Assembly (NCBI RefSeq): GCF_000181515.1
Contig: NZ_ABCG01000003.1
Span: 62,001 to 126,000, forward strand
Length of the DNA: 64,000 nucleotides
DNA from: Erythrobacter sp. SD-21
Lineage (GTDB): Bacteria > Pseudomonadota > Alphaproteobacteria > Sphingomonadales > Sphingomonadaceae
Reading direction: 5' to 3'
Part shown: positions 37,584 to 45,667 of the stretch, in pieces
Position numbering within the stretch: position 1 is the first letter of the stretch
Layout: every line of letters starts with the position of its first letter
Made by a program: the position numbers and the translations under genes
Notes under the pieces: generated by a model
The model's input: the letters and a program-made list of their open reading frames with translations, nothing else
Database searches by the model: none
Told to the model about the DNA's origin: nothing

Positions 37584-38417
37584 ATGCAAACCGAAAAAGC
37601 CGTCTCGGCCCTGACCATCCCCGAGCAGGCGCTACTATGGCTGCGCCTCAACATGATGGATATCGCTGGCGCCTTTGCAGTGCTGATCTTCGGCCTGCTG
37701 GCCGCCAAGCTGATCTCAAGCTGGGTCGAACGGGCGCTGGCGCGCTCTGACCGCTTCGATGCGACGGTAGCGAACTTCCTCTCCAACCTCGTCAAATACG
37801 CGCTCTGGGCGCTGGTAGTCGTTACTGTGCTCTCGCAATTCGGAGTCGAGACGACTTCCATCCTGGCGGCGCTTGGCGGCATGGCGCTCGCTGTCGGCCT
37901 CGCGCTGCAGGGTACGCTGAGCAACGTGGCCTCGGGCGTGATGATCCTCGTCCAGCGCCCCTTCAAGATCGGCGAGGCGATCTCGGCGGGTTCGGTCACG
38001 GGTACCGTCCAGCAAATCGGCCTGTTCACAACCGAGCTGAAGCAGTTCGACGGCCTCTTCGTGATGGTCCCCAATTCCGAGCTGTGGAATCAGGCAATCG
38101 TCAACTTCCATCGACACCCGATCCGCCGCTTCGAGCTGATCGTCGGCATCGCTTACTCGGACAGCATGGAGCAGGCGCGCAACGAACTGCTGGCGCTGGC
38201 CGCTGCGGACGAGCGTGTGCTGGATGACCCCGAGCCGGTCGCCTTCGTCGCCTCGCTCGACGACAGCTCGGTGGGCATCGGCTTGCGCGTCTGGTGCACC
38301 ACGGGCGATTTCGTCGCGGTGAGCTGGGACCTGACCGAGAGGGCCAAGGCGCGCTTCGACGATGTCGGCATCTCTATCCCGTTCCCGCAGCGCGAGGTCA
38401 CGCAGCGGGCGGCCTGA
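37584..38417 (+). CDS. mscS: Small-conductance mechanosensitive channel (MscS)
   Basis: The 277-residue protein has the minimal MscS architecture: three membrane helices, with the pore helix GMALAVGLALQGTLSNVASGVMIL containing the canonical small-residue packing, then the beta domain (FKIGEAISAGSVTGTVQQI) and the C-terminal alpha-beta domain. The start at 37584 is preceded by GGGAG at 8 nt. Its last 20 bases overlap the 3' end of the convergent MATE gene. Confidence 0.92.
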   Translation: MQTEKAVSALTIPEQALLWLRLNMMDIAGAFAVLIFGLLAAKLISSWVERALARSDRFDATVANFLSNLVKYALWALVVVTVLSQFGVETTSILAALGGMALAVGLALQGTLSNVASGVMILVQRPFKIGEAISAGSVTGTVQQIGLFTTELKQFDGLFVMVPNSELWNQAIVNFHRHPIRRFELIVGIAYSDSMEQARNELLALAAADERVLDDPEPVAFVASLDDSSVGIGLRVWCTTGDFVAVSWDLTERAKARFDDVGISIPFPQREVTQRAA

Positions 38418-39822
38418 CGGTCAGCCCCAGCCGGTCGCGGCGTATCCAACGGTACGTCAGCAGGATCGCGGCCACGGTCAGGCCGGTCGCAAGGCCGATC
38501 CACACACCCTTGCCTTCGAGCGGGGTGTAAAAGCCGAGATAAAGGGCGGTGCCGATCCCCGGCACCCAGTAGGAAAAGGCCGCGATCCACATCGGTACGC
38601 GCGTGTCCTGCAGTCCCCGCAGCGCCCCGGCGGCGACGGCCTGCATGCCGTCGAACAGCTGGAAGGCGGCGGCGATCACGATGTATTGGAGCGCAAAGCC
38701 CACCAGCACGGCATTCTCCGGGTCCCATGGGTCGATGTAGATCGCCAGCAGCGGTTTGGGGATGACGATCATCGCCAGCGCGGTTGCCACCATGAAGCCG
38801 GTCCCGATCGCGATCCCCGCCCAGCCGGCGCGGCGCATGCCCTCGCGATCGCGCGCGCCGTAGAAGTAACCGACACGGATTGTGGCCGCCTGTCCGACAC
38901 CGAAGGGCACCTGGAACGCGAGCGCGGCGATCTGCAGCGCGACCGTGTGTGCGGCGAGTTGGGTCGCGCCGATATTGCCCATCAGGAAGGCCGCGGCTCC
39001 GAAGATGCCGGCCTCGGCGGTGATGGTGAGCGCGATCGGCGTGCCGATGCGAGTGATGTGCCAGAACCGCGACCAGTCGGGAGACCACCATCGCCCGAAA
39101 ATGCGGTACCGATGAAGCCTCGGGTCGAGCCGGATCGCGGCGACATAGGCGGCCATCGTCACCAGCGTGGTGATGATCGTCGCCACGCCCGCTCCGCGCA
39201 GGCCCAGTTCGGGCGCGCCGAAATTGCCGAAGATCAAGGCGTAATTGGCCAGCGCGTTGACGAAGATCCCGCCCGCCGTGATCGCGGTGGCGAAGATCGG
39301 GCGGTCGAGCGTCGAGACGAAGCTGCGCAACACGTTGTTGATCAGGAAGGGGACCATGGAGAACACGAGGATCGTGTTGTATTCCAAAGCGAGCGCGATG
39401 ATCTCGCCTTCCTGTCTTGTAGCGCGCATCAGCGGGCCGAGCAGAAGGCAGATGCCCATTCCGGCGACACCGCTGAACACGGCCAGCCACAGCGCCATGC
39501 GCACCGAGCGGCGCACTGGCCTCAGTGCAGGGGCGCGCTCGCCCAGTTCGGCCGCAGCGACCGGGGCGACAGCGCCGGTCAGTCCCGAAAGCGCCCACAT
39601 GACGAGGCCGAACAGCGCGATGGCGAGCGCCGAGGCGGCAAGCTGGTTCTCGCCCAGCCGCGCGATGAAGATCACGTCGATGGCATAGGTCAGCATCTGC
39701 AGCAGGTTGGCCGCCGCCAGCGGCCAGCTCAGCTTCAAGGTCGCGACAAATTCGCTGCGCCAGCCATCGCTGCCGGGTCCCGTGTCGGGGGGCAGGGGCT
39801 TGGGGAGGATCGTGTCCGTCAA
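38398..39822 (-). CDS. MATE family efflux transporter
   Basis: Twelve-helix antiporter of the NorM-like MATE family exporting cationic compounds with Na+ or H+. From TTG 39822 it has 474 residues (TDTILPKPLPPDTG at the start). Family features include the duplicated halves beginning LSWPLAAANLLQML and RIGTPIALTITAEAG, and the internal LQIAALAFQVPFGVGQAATIRVG. A TTG at 39852 is possible but sits against the terminator stem of the upstream gene, whereas 39822 has AAAAGGG in front. The substrate cannot be predicted. Confidence 0.9.
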   Translation of the reverse strand: MTDTILPKPLPPDTGPGSDGWRSEFVATLKLSWPLAAANLLQMLTYAIDVIFIARLGENQLAASALAIALFGLVMWALSGLTGAVAPVAAAELGERAPALRPVRRSVRMALWLAVFSGVAGMGICLLLGPLMRATRQEGEIIALALEYNTILVFSMVPFLINNVLRSFVSTLDRPIFATAITAGGIFVNALANYALIFGNFGAPELGLRGAGVATIITTLVTMAAYVAAIRLDPRLHRYRIFGRWWSPDWSRFWHITRIGTPIALTITAEAGIFGAAAFLMGNIGATQLAAHTVALQIAALAFQVPFGVGQAATIRVGYFYGARDREGMRRAGWAGIAIGTGFMVATALAMIVIPKPLLAIYIDPWDPENAVLVGFALQYIVIAAAFQLFDGMQAVAAGALRGLQDTRVPMWIAAFSYWVPGIGTALYLGFYTPLEGKGVWIGLATGLTVAAILLTYRWIRRDRLGLTVRPPAA

Positions 39823-39850
39823 AGTCTCGCGCCCTTTTCGCGCCAGACGC

Positions 39851-39881
39851 AAAAGAGCCGACCCGCATAGGCGGATCGGCT
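39851..39881 (-). terminator. Terminator downstream of the gene at 39917
   Basis: On the minus strand the stem AGCCGATCCGC / GCGGGTCGGCT with CTAT loop is followed by CTTTT. Confidence 0.82.
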
Positions 39882-39916
39882 CCTTAGCTCAAACGCTCAA
39901 TTTTGCTGAGGTGCGA

Positions 39917-40282
39917 TCAGCTGCTCACGGCAAGTTTCTCACCAGTAGCCACGCTCCCCGCGCGGCGATCGCTCTTGCGGCGGTTCTGGCGGCGGCGGCT
40001 GTAGCCGAAATAGGCGTAAGCGTATTCGTCGCCCGACAGCAACTGGCGGCCCGACAGCGCCTCGAACAGGCTGCGGACTATGCGATTGCCGAACTTGCGC
40101 AAGGCGTCGACCGTCATGATTGCGTCGACCACCAGCAGGATGGGCAGGACCATGAACAGCGACAGGTGTTTGCGGACCTGTCGCGAACTGTGCGCGCGCG
40201 GTGCAAACCGCACGAGCAGGGCGCTGAGAAGAAAGGTGCCGAGCAGATAGGTAGGCACCCCGATGAGGGCAGCAAAGGTCAT
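39917..40282 (-). CDS. Small membrane protein, function unknown
   Basis: The 121-residue protein has two hydrophobic segments (IGVPTYLLGTFLLSALLVRF and FMVLPILLVVDAIMTV) and a basic Arg/Gln-rich C-terminus (YSRRRQNRRKSDRRAG). I do not recognise a family. The ATG at 40282 starts the hydrophobic region directly; the frame is open upstream but without a membrane-protein-like start. It is divergent from the PilZ-HTH gene. Confidence 0.65.
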   Translation of the reverse strand: MTFAALIGVPTYLLGTFLLSALLVRFAPRAHSSRQVRKHLSLFMVLPILLVVDAIMTVDALRKFGNRIVRSLFEALSGRQLLSGDEYAYAYFGYSRRRQNRRKSDRRAGSVATGEKLAVSS

Positions 40283-40618
40283 GTCACGATCCCGATGACG
40301 ATTGGTCTTGTTCCGCAACCGGTAATGCCAGCTAAGTGTAAACCGAAAGCTACCAGTTGAGAGAATCTTCAGACCTATCGAGACTTGGAAAGGCAGCCGC
40401 ACCTCCGTTTGGGAGACGTGCTCCGAGAAATTTCTCAACGATATAAGGGTTTTGTTTCACCTACGCCTTCGCGTCGCAAAGGGTTAACATTCTTCTGCCG
40501 GAACTTTGAAATTCTGTGCATTTGGGCCAAGGAATGTTCTAAGGGGAACACGTTTCGCGAGCGCACGAAGCGCAAAAACATGTTAGGCGGAACCCAAAGC
40601 AAGGAAAAAGCAAGCGGG
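40283..40618. other. AT-richer intergenic region between the small membrane protein and PilZ-HTH genes
   Basis: The 336-bp divergent gap has visibly lower GC than its surroundings. It probably holds the promoters of both genes. The PilZ-HTH frame is open through most of it, but no supported start lies upstream of 40580. I see no operator, terminator or RNA structure that I would defend. Confidence 0.4.
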
Positions 40619-41308
40619 ATGCAAGTGACTGACGGGGACCAGATGGATCGGCGCCAACCGCGCCTGGTATTGCGCCTCAATACAGGTGTGGGGCAGGCTG
40701 GGCGTGCATTCGATGCCGAAATACTGAACCTTTCGCGCAACGGCATGCTGGTGAAGACGCAAGCCGACCTGTCCCTCGATGATCCGCTCGAAGTTGTCCT
40801 GCCGTTCAGCGGGGCGGTGGGGGCCAAAGTCGTTTGGGGCGCAAACGAACTTTATGGCTGCAGCTTTGCCAAACCGATTTCCGAGGACGAACTCGAAGCT
40901 GCCAATGAAGTCGCATCTCTGGAAGACGATCCCGAACATCGTTTCGGCGTCGACCATGAGACCCTTGGGACCCGGATCAAGCGTCTGCGCACAACGCGGG
41001 GTTTCACCATGTGCGGTCTTGCTGAAAGCGTAGGCGTGAGCAAGCCAACCCTGTGGAAATGGGAGGGCGATCAAGTACGCCCGCGCCATGAAACGATGCA
41101 GCGGCTCGCGAAGCAGCTTGATGTGAGTGAACTCGAGCTTGTCTATGGCGCTCCTGGTCTCGGCAAGGCGGTCGCTTTAGCCGAAGGCGGATTGGATTCG
41201 GGAGCCTCGCTGGCCGATCTCATCCGCGCCAGTCGCCGACGGATTGCGCAGGCGGCCGGGGTGGACGAGGCTAGTGTCGAAATAAACATCAATTGGGACG
41301 CCGATTAG
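40619..41308 (+). CDS. PilZ domain fused to an XRE-type helix-turn-helix
   Basis: The 229-residue protein combines a PilZ domain with the c-di-GMP-binding motifs RRQPR (R11...R15, RxxxR) and NLSRNG (37-42, N-x-S-x-x-G), and a C-terminal XRE HTH (about 118-176: LRTTRGFTMCGLAESVGVSK). The likely role is a transcription factor controlled by cyclic di-GMP; this is inference from the domains. Start at 40619 (AAGGAAAA upstream) is preferred; ATGs at 40580 and 40643 are alternatives. A GGDEF-EAL protein is encoded at 57782 in the same window. Confidence 0.82.
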   Translation: MQVTDGDQMDRRQPRLVLRLNTGVGQAGRAFDAEILNLSRNGMLVKTQADLSLDDPLEVVLPFSGAVGAKVVWGANELYGCSFAKPISEDELEAANEVASLEDDPEHRFGVDHETLGTRIKRLRTTRGFTMCGLAESVGVSKPTLWKWEGDQVRPRHETMQRLAKQLDVSELELVYGAPGLGKAVALAEGGLDSGASLADLIRASRRRIAQAAGVDEASVEININWDAD

Positions 41309-41439
41309 GAAACCACCGACCAGATTACCCTGCTGAACCGATACGGTAGAAGTCAGCGTCGTATTGCTGGCCCAAGGTCCGCAGTATCAGGCCGGTCTAT
41401 CCCCTTACCATGTAGCCTGCGCAACGTGCCTACGGGCGC

Positions 41440-41931
41440 TCAGCCAATCGGCGCGCAGCAAGATTCCGGCATTCTAAGGGCGGCAAAAGCTATGGCGCCC
41501 GCGGCGATGGCCACCCCATAGGGCAATTTGGCGAAGTCGCTTCGGTCCTTTGGGCGGGTGCGCAGGCTGCGCTTCATGAATACCCACACCAGCAAGAGTA
41601 GAAACCCGGCCCCGGTGATCGCTACGAAGAGACCGAGCATGTCCCACAGAGGAAAGAATCCGGCTGTTGCGGTATAGAACTTGGCATCGCCTGCGCCGAA
41701 CGTCCCGACCAGATAGAACAGGTAGCCCAGCAGGAAAGCCGCCGCGACGTGCGCAAGACCGAGCGCCAGGGCTGGCCAGCCTCCGCCGACGAAAGCGAAG
41801 GTAAGCCCGGTCGCCAGCATGATCGCACAAAGTATATTGGGCAATTTCCTGGTACAGACATCCAGCAGCGCGCCTGCCGAGGCCAGAATGCCCAAAGCAC
41901 CAAACCATGCGGCCGCAAAAACCATCGCCAT
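41440..41931 (-). CDS. cpaA: Prepilin peptidase, CpaA-type (A24 family)
   Basis: The 163-residue inner-membrane aspartic protease cleaves Flp-type prepilins. The two catalytic aspartates are visible in LLDVCTRKLPN and the GxGD motif FGAGDAKF. About six hydrophobic segments are present. Start at ATG 41931; a TTG at 41961 would overlap the pilin gene. The Flp pilin lies immediately upstream; the remaining tad/cpa secretion genes are absent from the window. Confidence 0.9.
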   Translation of the reverse strand: MAMVFAAAWFGALGILASAGALLDVCTRKLPNILCAIMLATGLTFAFVGGGWPALALGLAHVAAAFLLGYLFYLVGTFGAGDAKFYTATAGFFPLWDMLGLFVAITGAGFLLLLVWVFMKRSLRTRPKDRSDFAKLPYGVAIAAGAIAFAALRMPESCCAPIG

Positions 41932-41951
41932 GCTCGTCGCGGACGTTGTCT

Positions 41952-42152
41952 CTAAACGCAAGCGCTCTCGTCGCTGCCGGCGTCGCAGGAAATTGCTTGC
42001 GATGATGCCGGATAGATGACGCGCTCGATGGCATCGCTCACCGTAAAGACAGCGAATGCCAACCCGGCACCAACGATAGCCAGGATCAGCGCGTATTCGG
42101 CTGCTGAAGCGCCGGACTCGTCACGAAGAAAGTTGGTGAGCATCTTAGTCAT
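41952..42152 (-). CDS. flp: Flp/Fap-type (type IVb) pilin
   Basis: The 66-residue pilin has a short basic leader, the cleavage region GASAAEYALILAIVG (Flp G/xxxxEY pattern) and a single hydrophobic helix, ending in a short tail with two cysteines (in SCDAG and SACV). The cysteines are unusual for Flp pilins and could form a disulfide. It starts at ATG 42152 and is processed presumably by the CpaA encoded 20 bp downstream. Confidence 0.9.
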   Translation of the reverse strand: MTKMLTNFLRDESGASAAEYALILAIVGAGLAFAVFTVSDAIERVIYPASSQAISCDAGSDESACV

Positions 42153-42488
42153 CCCAAGTTCCAATCCGGAATGCCCCCCCTTCATGGATTGCTCGTCTCG
42201 CAAGGCACAGGTTCCGCATCGCTCGGCCTGAGGGCCGACTCTCGCATGCACGTCGCCATTGCAGCATCTAAAATCTTCCCGAAAAACGGGCTCGGGTCAA
42301 CCTTTTTGCAACGAACAGCTAATTTTACAGCAATAAGGCCAGTCCATAAGGCGCGATATGGGGAGGGGCGCGTGATGGGAGTTTCCCCCGGCGAGCGAGC
42401 CGGGGTCCGGGGCCTTGCTTCAGCCCAGCGAAAGGTCGCCGCCAATACTCATAAACGCCTACTACATGAAAATCCGGGATTTTTACTG
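42153..42488. other. Divergent intergenic region between flp and pagL
   Basis: The 336-bp region holds promoters for both genes. It shows a C-run (CCCCCCC, about 42173-42179), a small CCCG/CGGG hairpin with A5 loop (42278-42290), an AT-rich patch around 42300-42345, and a CCCCGGC/GCCGGGG hairpin at about 42387-42407 without a T run. No clear sigma-70 consensus or CtrA site was found. Confidence 0.4.
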
Positions 42489-43022
42489 ATGCGCAATCTT
42501 GTTCCGCTGTGCTTGCTGGCCGTTACCGGCATCCTGTCGCCGGCATCCGCCAAAGCGCAGGAGGCTTATGGCGGCGTCTACCTTCACGCGGTGGATACGC
42601 CCTTCACCTTCGAAACGGGCGAAGGCGGGACCGATCTCCAAGCGGGTGTCCGGTTCGACGAGATCGATGCGCTTGTGGGCGCGCAGCCCTATGTTTTCGG
42701 ATCGGTCAATCTGTCAGGCGACGCCAGCTTTGCCGGGGTCGGGGTCAGTTGGAAGGCGGAACTGGGCAAGGTCTACGTCCGTCCCGGTGTCGGCCTCGTA
42801 ATCCATGATGCGCCGGCGCTGCGGGTCGACCCGCAGACGGGCTATCGTACCGATTTGGGTAGCCGGGTCCTGTTCGAGCCGGAACTGGCTCTTGGTTTCG
42901 ATGTGTCTGAAAACTGGTCGGTGGAGGCCAGTTGGGTCCACATCAGCAATGCGCGGATTTTCAACAGCAAACAGAATCCCGGCATAGATACGATGGGAAT
43001 TCGGGTGAACCGCCGGTTTTAG
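42489..43022 (+). CDS. pagL: PagL-like lipid A 3-O-deacylase (acyloxyacyl hydrolase)
   Basis: The 177-residue outer-membrane beta-barrel has a signal peptide (cleavage after AKAQ) and eight-strand-type alternation. The catalytic His-Ser pair appears as H151 and S153 in SWVHISNARIF, and the C-terminus ends in Phe as in outer-membrane proteins. The third (acidic) residue of PagL could not be assigned with certainty. It would remove the 3-O acyl chain of lipid A and alter envelope properties. GGGAT precedes the ATG. Confidence 0.85.
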   Translation: MRNLVPLCLLAVTGILSPASAKAQEAYGGVYLHAVDTPFTFETGEGGTDLQAGVRFDEIDALVGAQPYVFGSVNLSGDASFAGVGVSWKAELGKVYVRPGVGLVIHDAPALRVDPQTGYRTDLGSRVLFEPELALGFDVSENWSVEASWVHISNARIFNSKQNPGIDTMGIRVNRRF

Positions 43023-43059
43023 GCTTCCCCCCGGAAGCTTCCGGGGTCTGAACACGCAA

Positions 43060-43089
43060 AAAGGGCGGCGCCCTGCGGTGCCGCCCTTT
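43060..43089. terminator. Bidirectional terminator between pagL and rplL
   Basis: The stem AAAGGGCGGC / GCCGCCCTTT with inner pairing is flanked by A5 on the left and a T-rich right side. A separate perfect palindrome CCCCGGAAGCTTCCGGGG (43029-43046) precedes it just after the pagL stop. Confidence 0.88.
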
Positions 43090-43128
43090 CCGTTTGATTT
43101 CTCGAGGAAATCGAAGCGTAAGCGAAGC

Positions 43129-43506
43129 TTACTTGAGTTCGACGGTACCGCCGGCTGCTTCGATCTTGCCCTTGATTTCTTCGGCTTCAGCCTTGTTGAC
43201 GCCTTCCTTGATGGCCTTGGGAGCGCCTTCAACGAGAGCCTTGGCTTCGGTAAGGCCGAGACCGGTGATGGCGCGGACTTCCTTGATGACCTGGATCTTC
43301 TTGCCACCGTCGCCGGTGAGGACGACGTCGAATTCGTCCTTTTCTTCAGCAGCAGCTTCACCTGCGCCGCCGCCGGCGGGGCCAGCAACAGCAACAGCAG
43401 CAGCGGCGCTCACGCCCCACTCTTCTTCAAGTGCCTTGGCAAGCTCAGCGGCTTCCATGACGGTCAGCTTCGACAGTTCTTCAACAAGCTTGGCGATATC
43501 AGCCAT
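43129..43506 (-). CDS. rplL: 50S ribosomal protein L7/L12
   Basis: The 125-residue stalk protein, with N-terminal dimerisation domain, Ala/Gly-rich hinge ([20 protein letters not shown]) and C-terminal elongation-factor-binding domain ([20 protein letters not shown]). Co-transcribed with rplJ. It is not followed by rpoB as in most bacteria. Confidence 0.98.
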   Translation of the reverse strand: MADIAKLVEELSKLTVMEAAELAKALEEEWGVSAAAAVAVAGPAGGGAGEAAAEEKDEFDVVLTGDGGKKIQVIKEVRAITGLGLTEAKALVEGAPKAIKEGVNKAEAEEIKGKIEAAGGTVELK

Positions 43507-43590
43507 GATGTTTCACTCCAAAATAATAGGCCGGGGTGCCGTGAAAGGCTCTGCCCCGATGAATATGTGTTCTTACGCGAGAACCGGCTC

Positions 43591-44106
43591 TTACGCGGCT
43601 TCCTTGGCGCCATAGGCACCGAAGACGCGAGCGAGCATCGAAACGGGTTCCTTGATCGTGCGGACAACCTTGGTTGCCGGCGCGTTGACCAGGCCCACGA
43701 TCGTGCCACGCAGTTCGTCGAGGCTCGGCATCGAGGCAAGCGCCTTGACCCCAGCTTCGTCGAGTGCGGTCGCTCCCATGGAGCCGCCGACGATTTCGAG
43801 CTTGTCGTTCGTCTTGGCGAATTCCACTGCCACCTTGGCAGCTGCAACCGGGTCTTCGCTGTAAGCGAGGCCGGTCGGACCGCTGAGGTGATCGGCGATA
43901 CCGGTGTAATCGGTACCGTCGAGAGCGAGCTTGGCGAGACGGTTCTTCGCAACCTGGTAGGACGCACCGGCTTCACGCATCTTCGTACGCAGTTCGGTCG
44001 ACTGCGCGACCGTCAGGCCCAGGTTGCGGGTCACGACGACCACGCCAGCCTGGTTGAAGACTTCGTTGAGCTGGGCGACCGAATCGGCTTTTTGCGAACG
44101 ATCCAT
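43591..44106 (-). CDS. rplJ: 50S ribosomal protein L10
   Basis: The 171-residue stalk-base protein binds L7/L12 dimers and 23S rRNA. Start at 44106 ([17 protein letters not shown]) because AAGGAG lies 6 nt upstream; the in-frame ATG at 44121 lies before this Shine-Dalgarno sequence. The C-terminal helix ([19 protein letters not shown]) binds L7/L12. L10 usually autoregulates translation through its leader; a structured leader lies upstream. rplK and rplA are not adjacent. Confidence 0.97.
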   Translation of the reverse strand: MDRSQKADSVAQLNEVFNQAGVVVVTRNLGLTVAQSTELRTKMREAGASYQVAKNRLAKLALDGTDYTGIADHLSGPTGLAYSEDPVAAAKVAVEFAKTNDKLEIVGGSMGATALDEAGVKALASMPSLDELRGTIVGLVNAPATKVVRTIKEPVSMLARVFGAYGAKEAA

Positions 44107-44309
44107 GCCATACTCCTTCACTATGGCCGCCCCGGAGACTTCCGCGACGACCGGCTACGTTTGTCCGTGCCGAAAAACGACACGGGCGAGTCCGTTGAGG
44201 GGGGAAGGAGTGCGCCGATTGGCGCGAAACGGCGGGTCTTGCAGCCCACCTGAAAATCTCTTTTCCCCGTCTAGGCTGGAAATTAAGACCGGCAGATCCC
44301 GGTCACCAA
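44107..44309 (-). promoter_or_regulatory. rplJ promoter and probable L10 leader
   Basis: On the minus strand TTGGTG (44309-44304) and TTAATT (44286-44281) are 17 nt apart, a plausible promoter. The about 170-nt leader that follows can form CCGTG/CACGG with an internal CG/CG pair (44166-44186) and a CCGG/CCGG stem near 44130-44155, as expected for an autoregulatory L10 leader. The Rfam-type consensus was not verified. Confidence 0.45.
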
Positions 44310-44338
44310 CTGTCTCGGACGGATGAGGGCGGATACAA

Positions 44339-44366
44339 AGAGACCCGCCTTCGGTGGCGGGCCTCT
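44339..44366 (-). terminator. Terminator downstream of the acidic lipoprotein gene
   Basis: On the minus strand AGAGGCCCGCC / GGCGGGTCTCT (one G-U pair) with a 6-nt loop is followed by TTTGT. Confidence 0.75.
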
Positions 44367-44404
44367 AAGGATTTGAGTGATTCTGTCAAGCCAAAGCTTA
44401 GTGT

Positions 44405-44674
44405 CTACATCGCCGCTTCTTCATCGACTGCCGGATCATCTTCAAGAGATTCCTCGGTCGTATATTCCGTGTCGTCAACCAGACCATCGGACTGTAGCGG
44501 GCCATCCTCGTCGGGCCTGTATTCGGCCGCGCTGGTATCAGTTGTTTCGCCGGATACAGCGTCGGGAGCCATATCGGCGGTGTCGCTTCCGTCGATGGGC
44601 TCTCCGCAGGCGGCGAGGCCGATCGTCAACGACAGGGCTGCGGCAAGGGCGGGCAGTTTCATCGTGTTCTCCAT
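44405..44674 (-). CDS. Small acidic lipoprotein
   Basis: The 89-residue protein has a lipobox GLAAC (Cys 23) and an extremely acidic mature part (Asp, Glu, Thr, Ser, Ala). AGGGAGG precedes ATG 44674 at a good distance. It resembles in composition, not in clear alignment, the lipoprotein at 26891. It follows the XRE regulator gene by 42 bp on the same strand and might belong to that operon. Function unknown. Confidence 0.78.
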   Translation of the reverse strand: MENTMKLPALAAALSLTIGLAACGEPIDGSDTADMAPDAVSGETTDTSAAEYRPDEDGPLQSDGLVDDTEYTTEESLEDDPAVDEEAAM

Positions 44675-44716
44675 AAGTATCCTCCCTGCAACGCTCCGAA
44701 GGCCCTGGCCGTTCCG

Positions 44717-44956
44717 TTAGTCTGACACGTATGCCAGCAGGTCGCCCGGCTGGCATTCCAGTTCGCGGCAGATCGCTTCGAGCGTCGAGAAGCGGATCGC
44801 CTTGGCCTTGCCGGTTTTGAGGATCGACAGATTGGCGAGGGTGAGGCCCACACGTTCCGCCAGCTCGGTAAGCGTCATGCGGCGGGCGTGGAGCAGGTCG
44901 TCGAGTTTGACCACGATGTTGGTTCCTTCTGAGCCAGATGTCTTGGGGGCCATCAC
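44717..44956 (-). CDS. Small XRE-family regulator paired with DUF2975
   Basis: The 79-residue DNA-binding protein has a Cro/XRE fold (DLLHARRMTLTELAERVGLT, then LANLSILKTGKAKAIRFSTL) of the YozG type. Its ATG overlaps the stop of the DUF2975 gene (ATGA). YozG-type regulators commonly pair with DUF2975 membrane proteins. The AT-rich inverted repeats in front of the operon (45668-45727) are the likely autoregulatory operator. Confidence 0.88.
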   Translation of the reverse strand: MMAPKTSGSEGTNIVVKLDDLLHARRMTLTELAERVGLTLANLSILKTGKAKAIRFSTLEAICRELECQPGDLLAYVSD

Positions 44957-45492
44957 ACGGTCCCTTCGAGATCGGCGCGCATGGTGGCGCCATGGCGGAA
45001 GACGCGGGCGAGGATGAACAGGACGACGACCAGCACGATGCCGCTGAGGTCGAGACCCGCATCAATGGTCATGCCTTCCTGGTCCTCAAAAATCTTGGCG
45101 ACGTAGAGCGCGGCCCCTGCGGCCGGGATCGCGAGCAGCTGCGCCGCCAGCGCGAGCCAGCCCATGAGCGTCAGCCGTTCGGCGTTTTCGGGTACGAAGG
45201 GATCGCCTTCACCGACCGTGTCGATGATCTTGCGCAGGAGACGCAGGAACCAGAAGGCTCCGGCAAGGAAGAGGACGGCAAAGGCCATAATTCCGAGCAC
45301 CGCACCGAGCGGAAAGACGAAGTCGGGATTGGCGTATTCGATCCGCGCCTCGGCGGTAATCCGGTCGCGCAGGAAGACGACGAGCGGCATGCCGATGGCG
45401 AGGACCACCGCGGCGAAACCGAGGATCGCCTGCATGACGATGACGATCAGCCGGCCTGCGAGAAGCAGCGGGTCGTTGGGACGGGAAGGCAT
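44953..45492 (-). CDS. DUF2975 membrane protein
   Basis: The 179-residue inner-membrane protein has four hydrophobic segments (starting LIVIVMQAILGFAAVVLAIG, GIMAFAVLFLAGAFWFL, LMGWLALAAQLLAIPAAG and GIVLVVVLFILARVF) and the family-typical loop GEGDPFVPENAERL between helices 2 and 3. Function unknown; the constant pairing with an XRE repressor suggests a membrane signal that controls it, which is inference. Confidence 0.87.
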   Translation of the reverse strand: MPSRPNDPLLLAGRLIVIVMQAILGFAAVVLAIGMPLVVFLRDRITAEARIEYANPDFVFPLGAVLGIMAFAVLFLAGAFWFLRLLRKIIDTVGEGDPFVPENAERLTLMGWLALAAQLLAIPAAGAALYVAKIFEDQEGMTIDAGLDLSGIVLVVVLFILARVFRHGATMRADLEGTV

Positions 45493-45515
45493 AGGGTTTC
45501 TCCGGAAACGCTGGA

Positions 45516-45644
45516 TCAGGCGAGTTTCGGCGCGTCGATGACCGCCAGCTGGGTCGGCGGCACGCTGGTGATGGTCTGCAGCGAGACGATGGTGATGATG
45601 ATTGCGGCAAAAGCGGCGGCGACATTTGTCGAAAGGCGAGGCAT
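45516..45644 (-). CDS. 42-residue membrane peptide at the head of the XRE/DUF2975 operon
   Basis: ATG 45644 is preceded by AAGGAG at 8 nt, a near-ideal ribosome binding site. The product MPRLSTNVAAAFAAIIITIV continues with SLQTITSVPPTQLAVIDAPK and ends in LA. It has one N-terminal hydrophobic segment, positive charges before it, and a soluble tail: a single-span membrane or exported peptide. It ends 23 bp before the DUF2975 gene, so the three genes form one operon. Too short for usual gene calling; homologues unknown to me. Confidence 0.7.
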   Translation of the reverse strand: MPRLSTNVAAAFAAIIITIVSLQTITSVPPTQLAVIDAPKLA

Positions 45645-45667
45645 TTATCGAACTCCTTGATGGTCAA

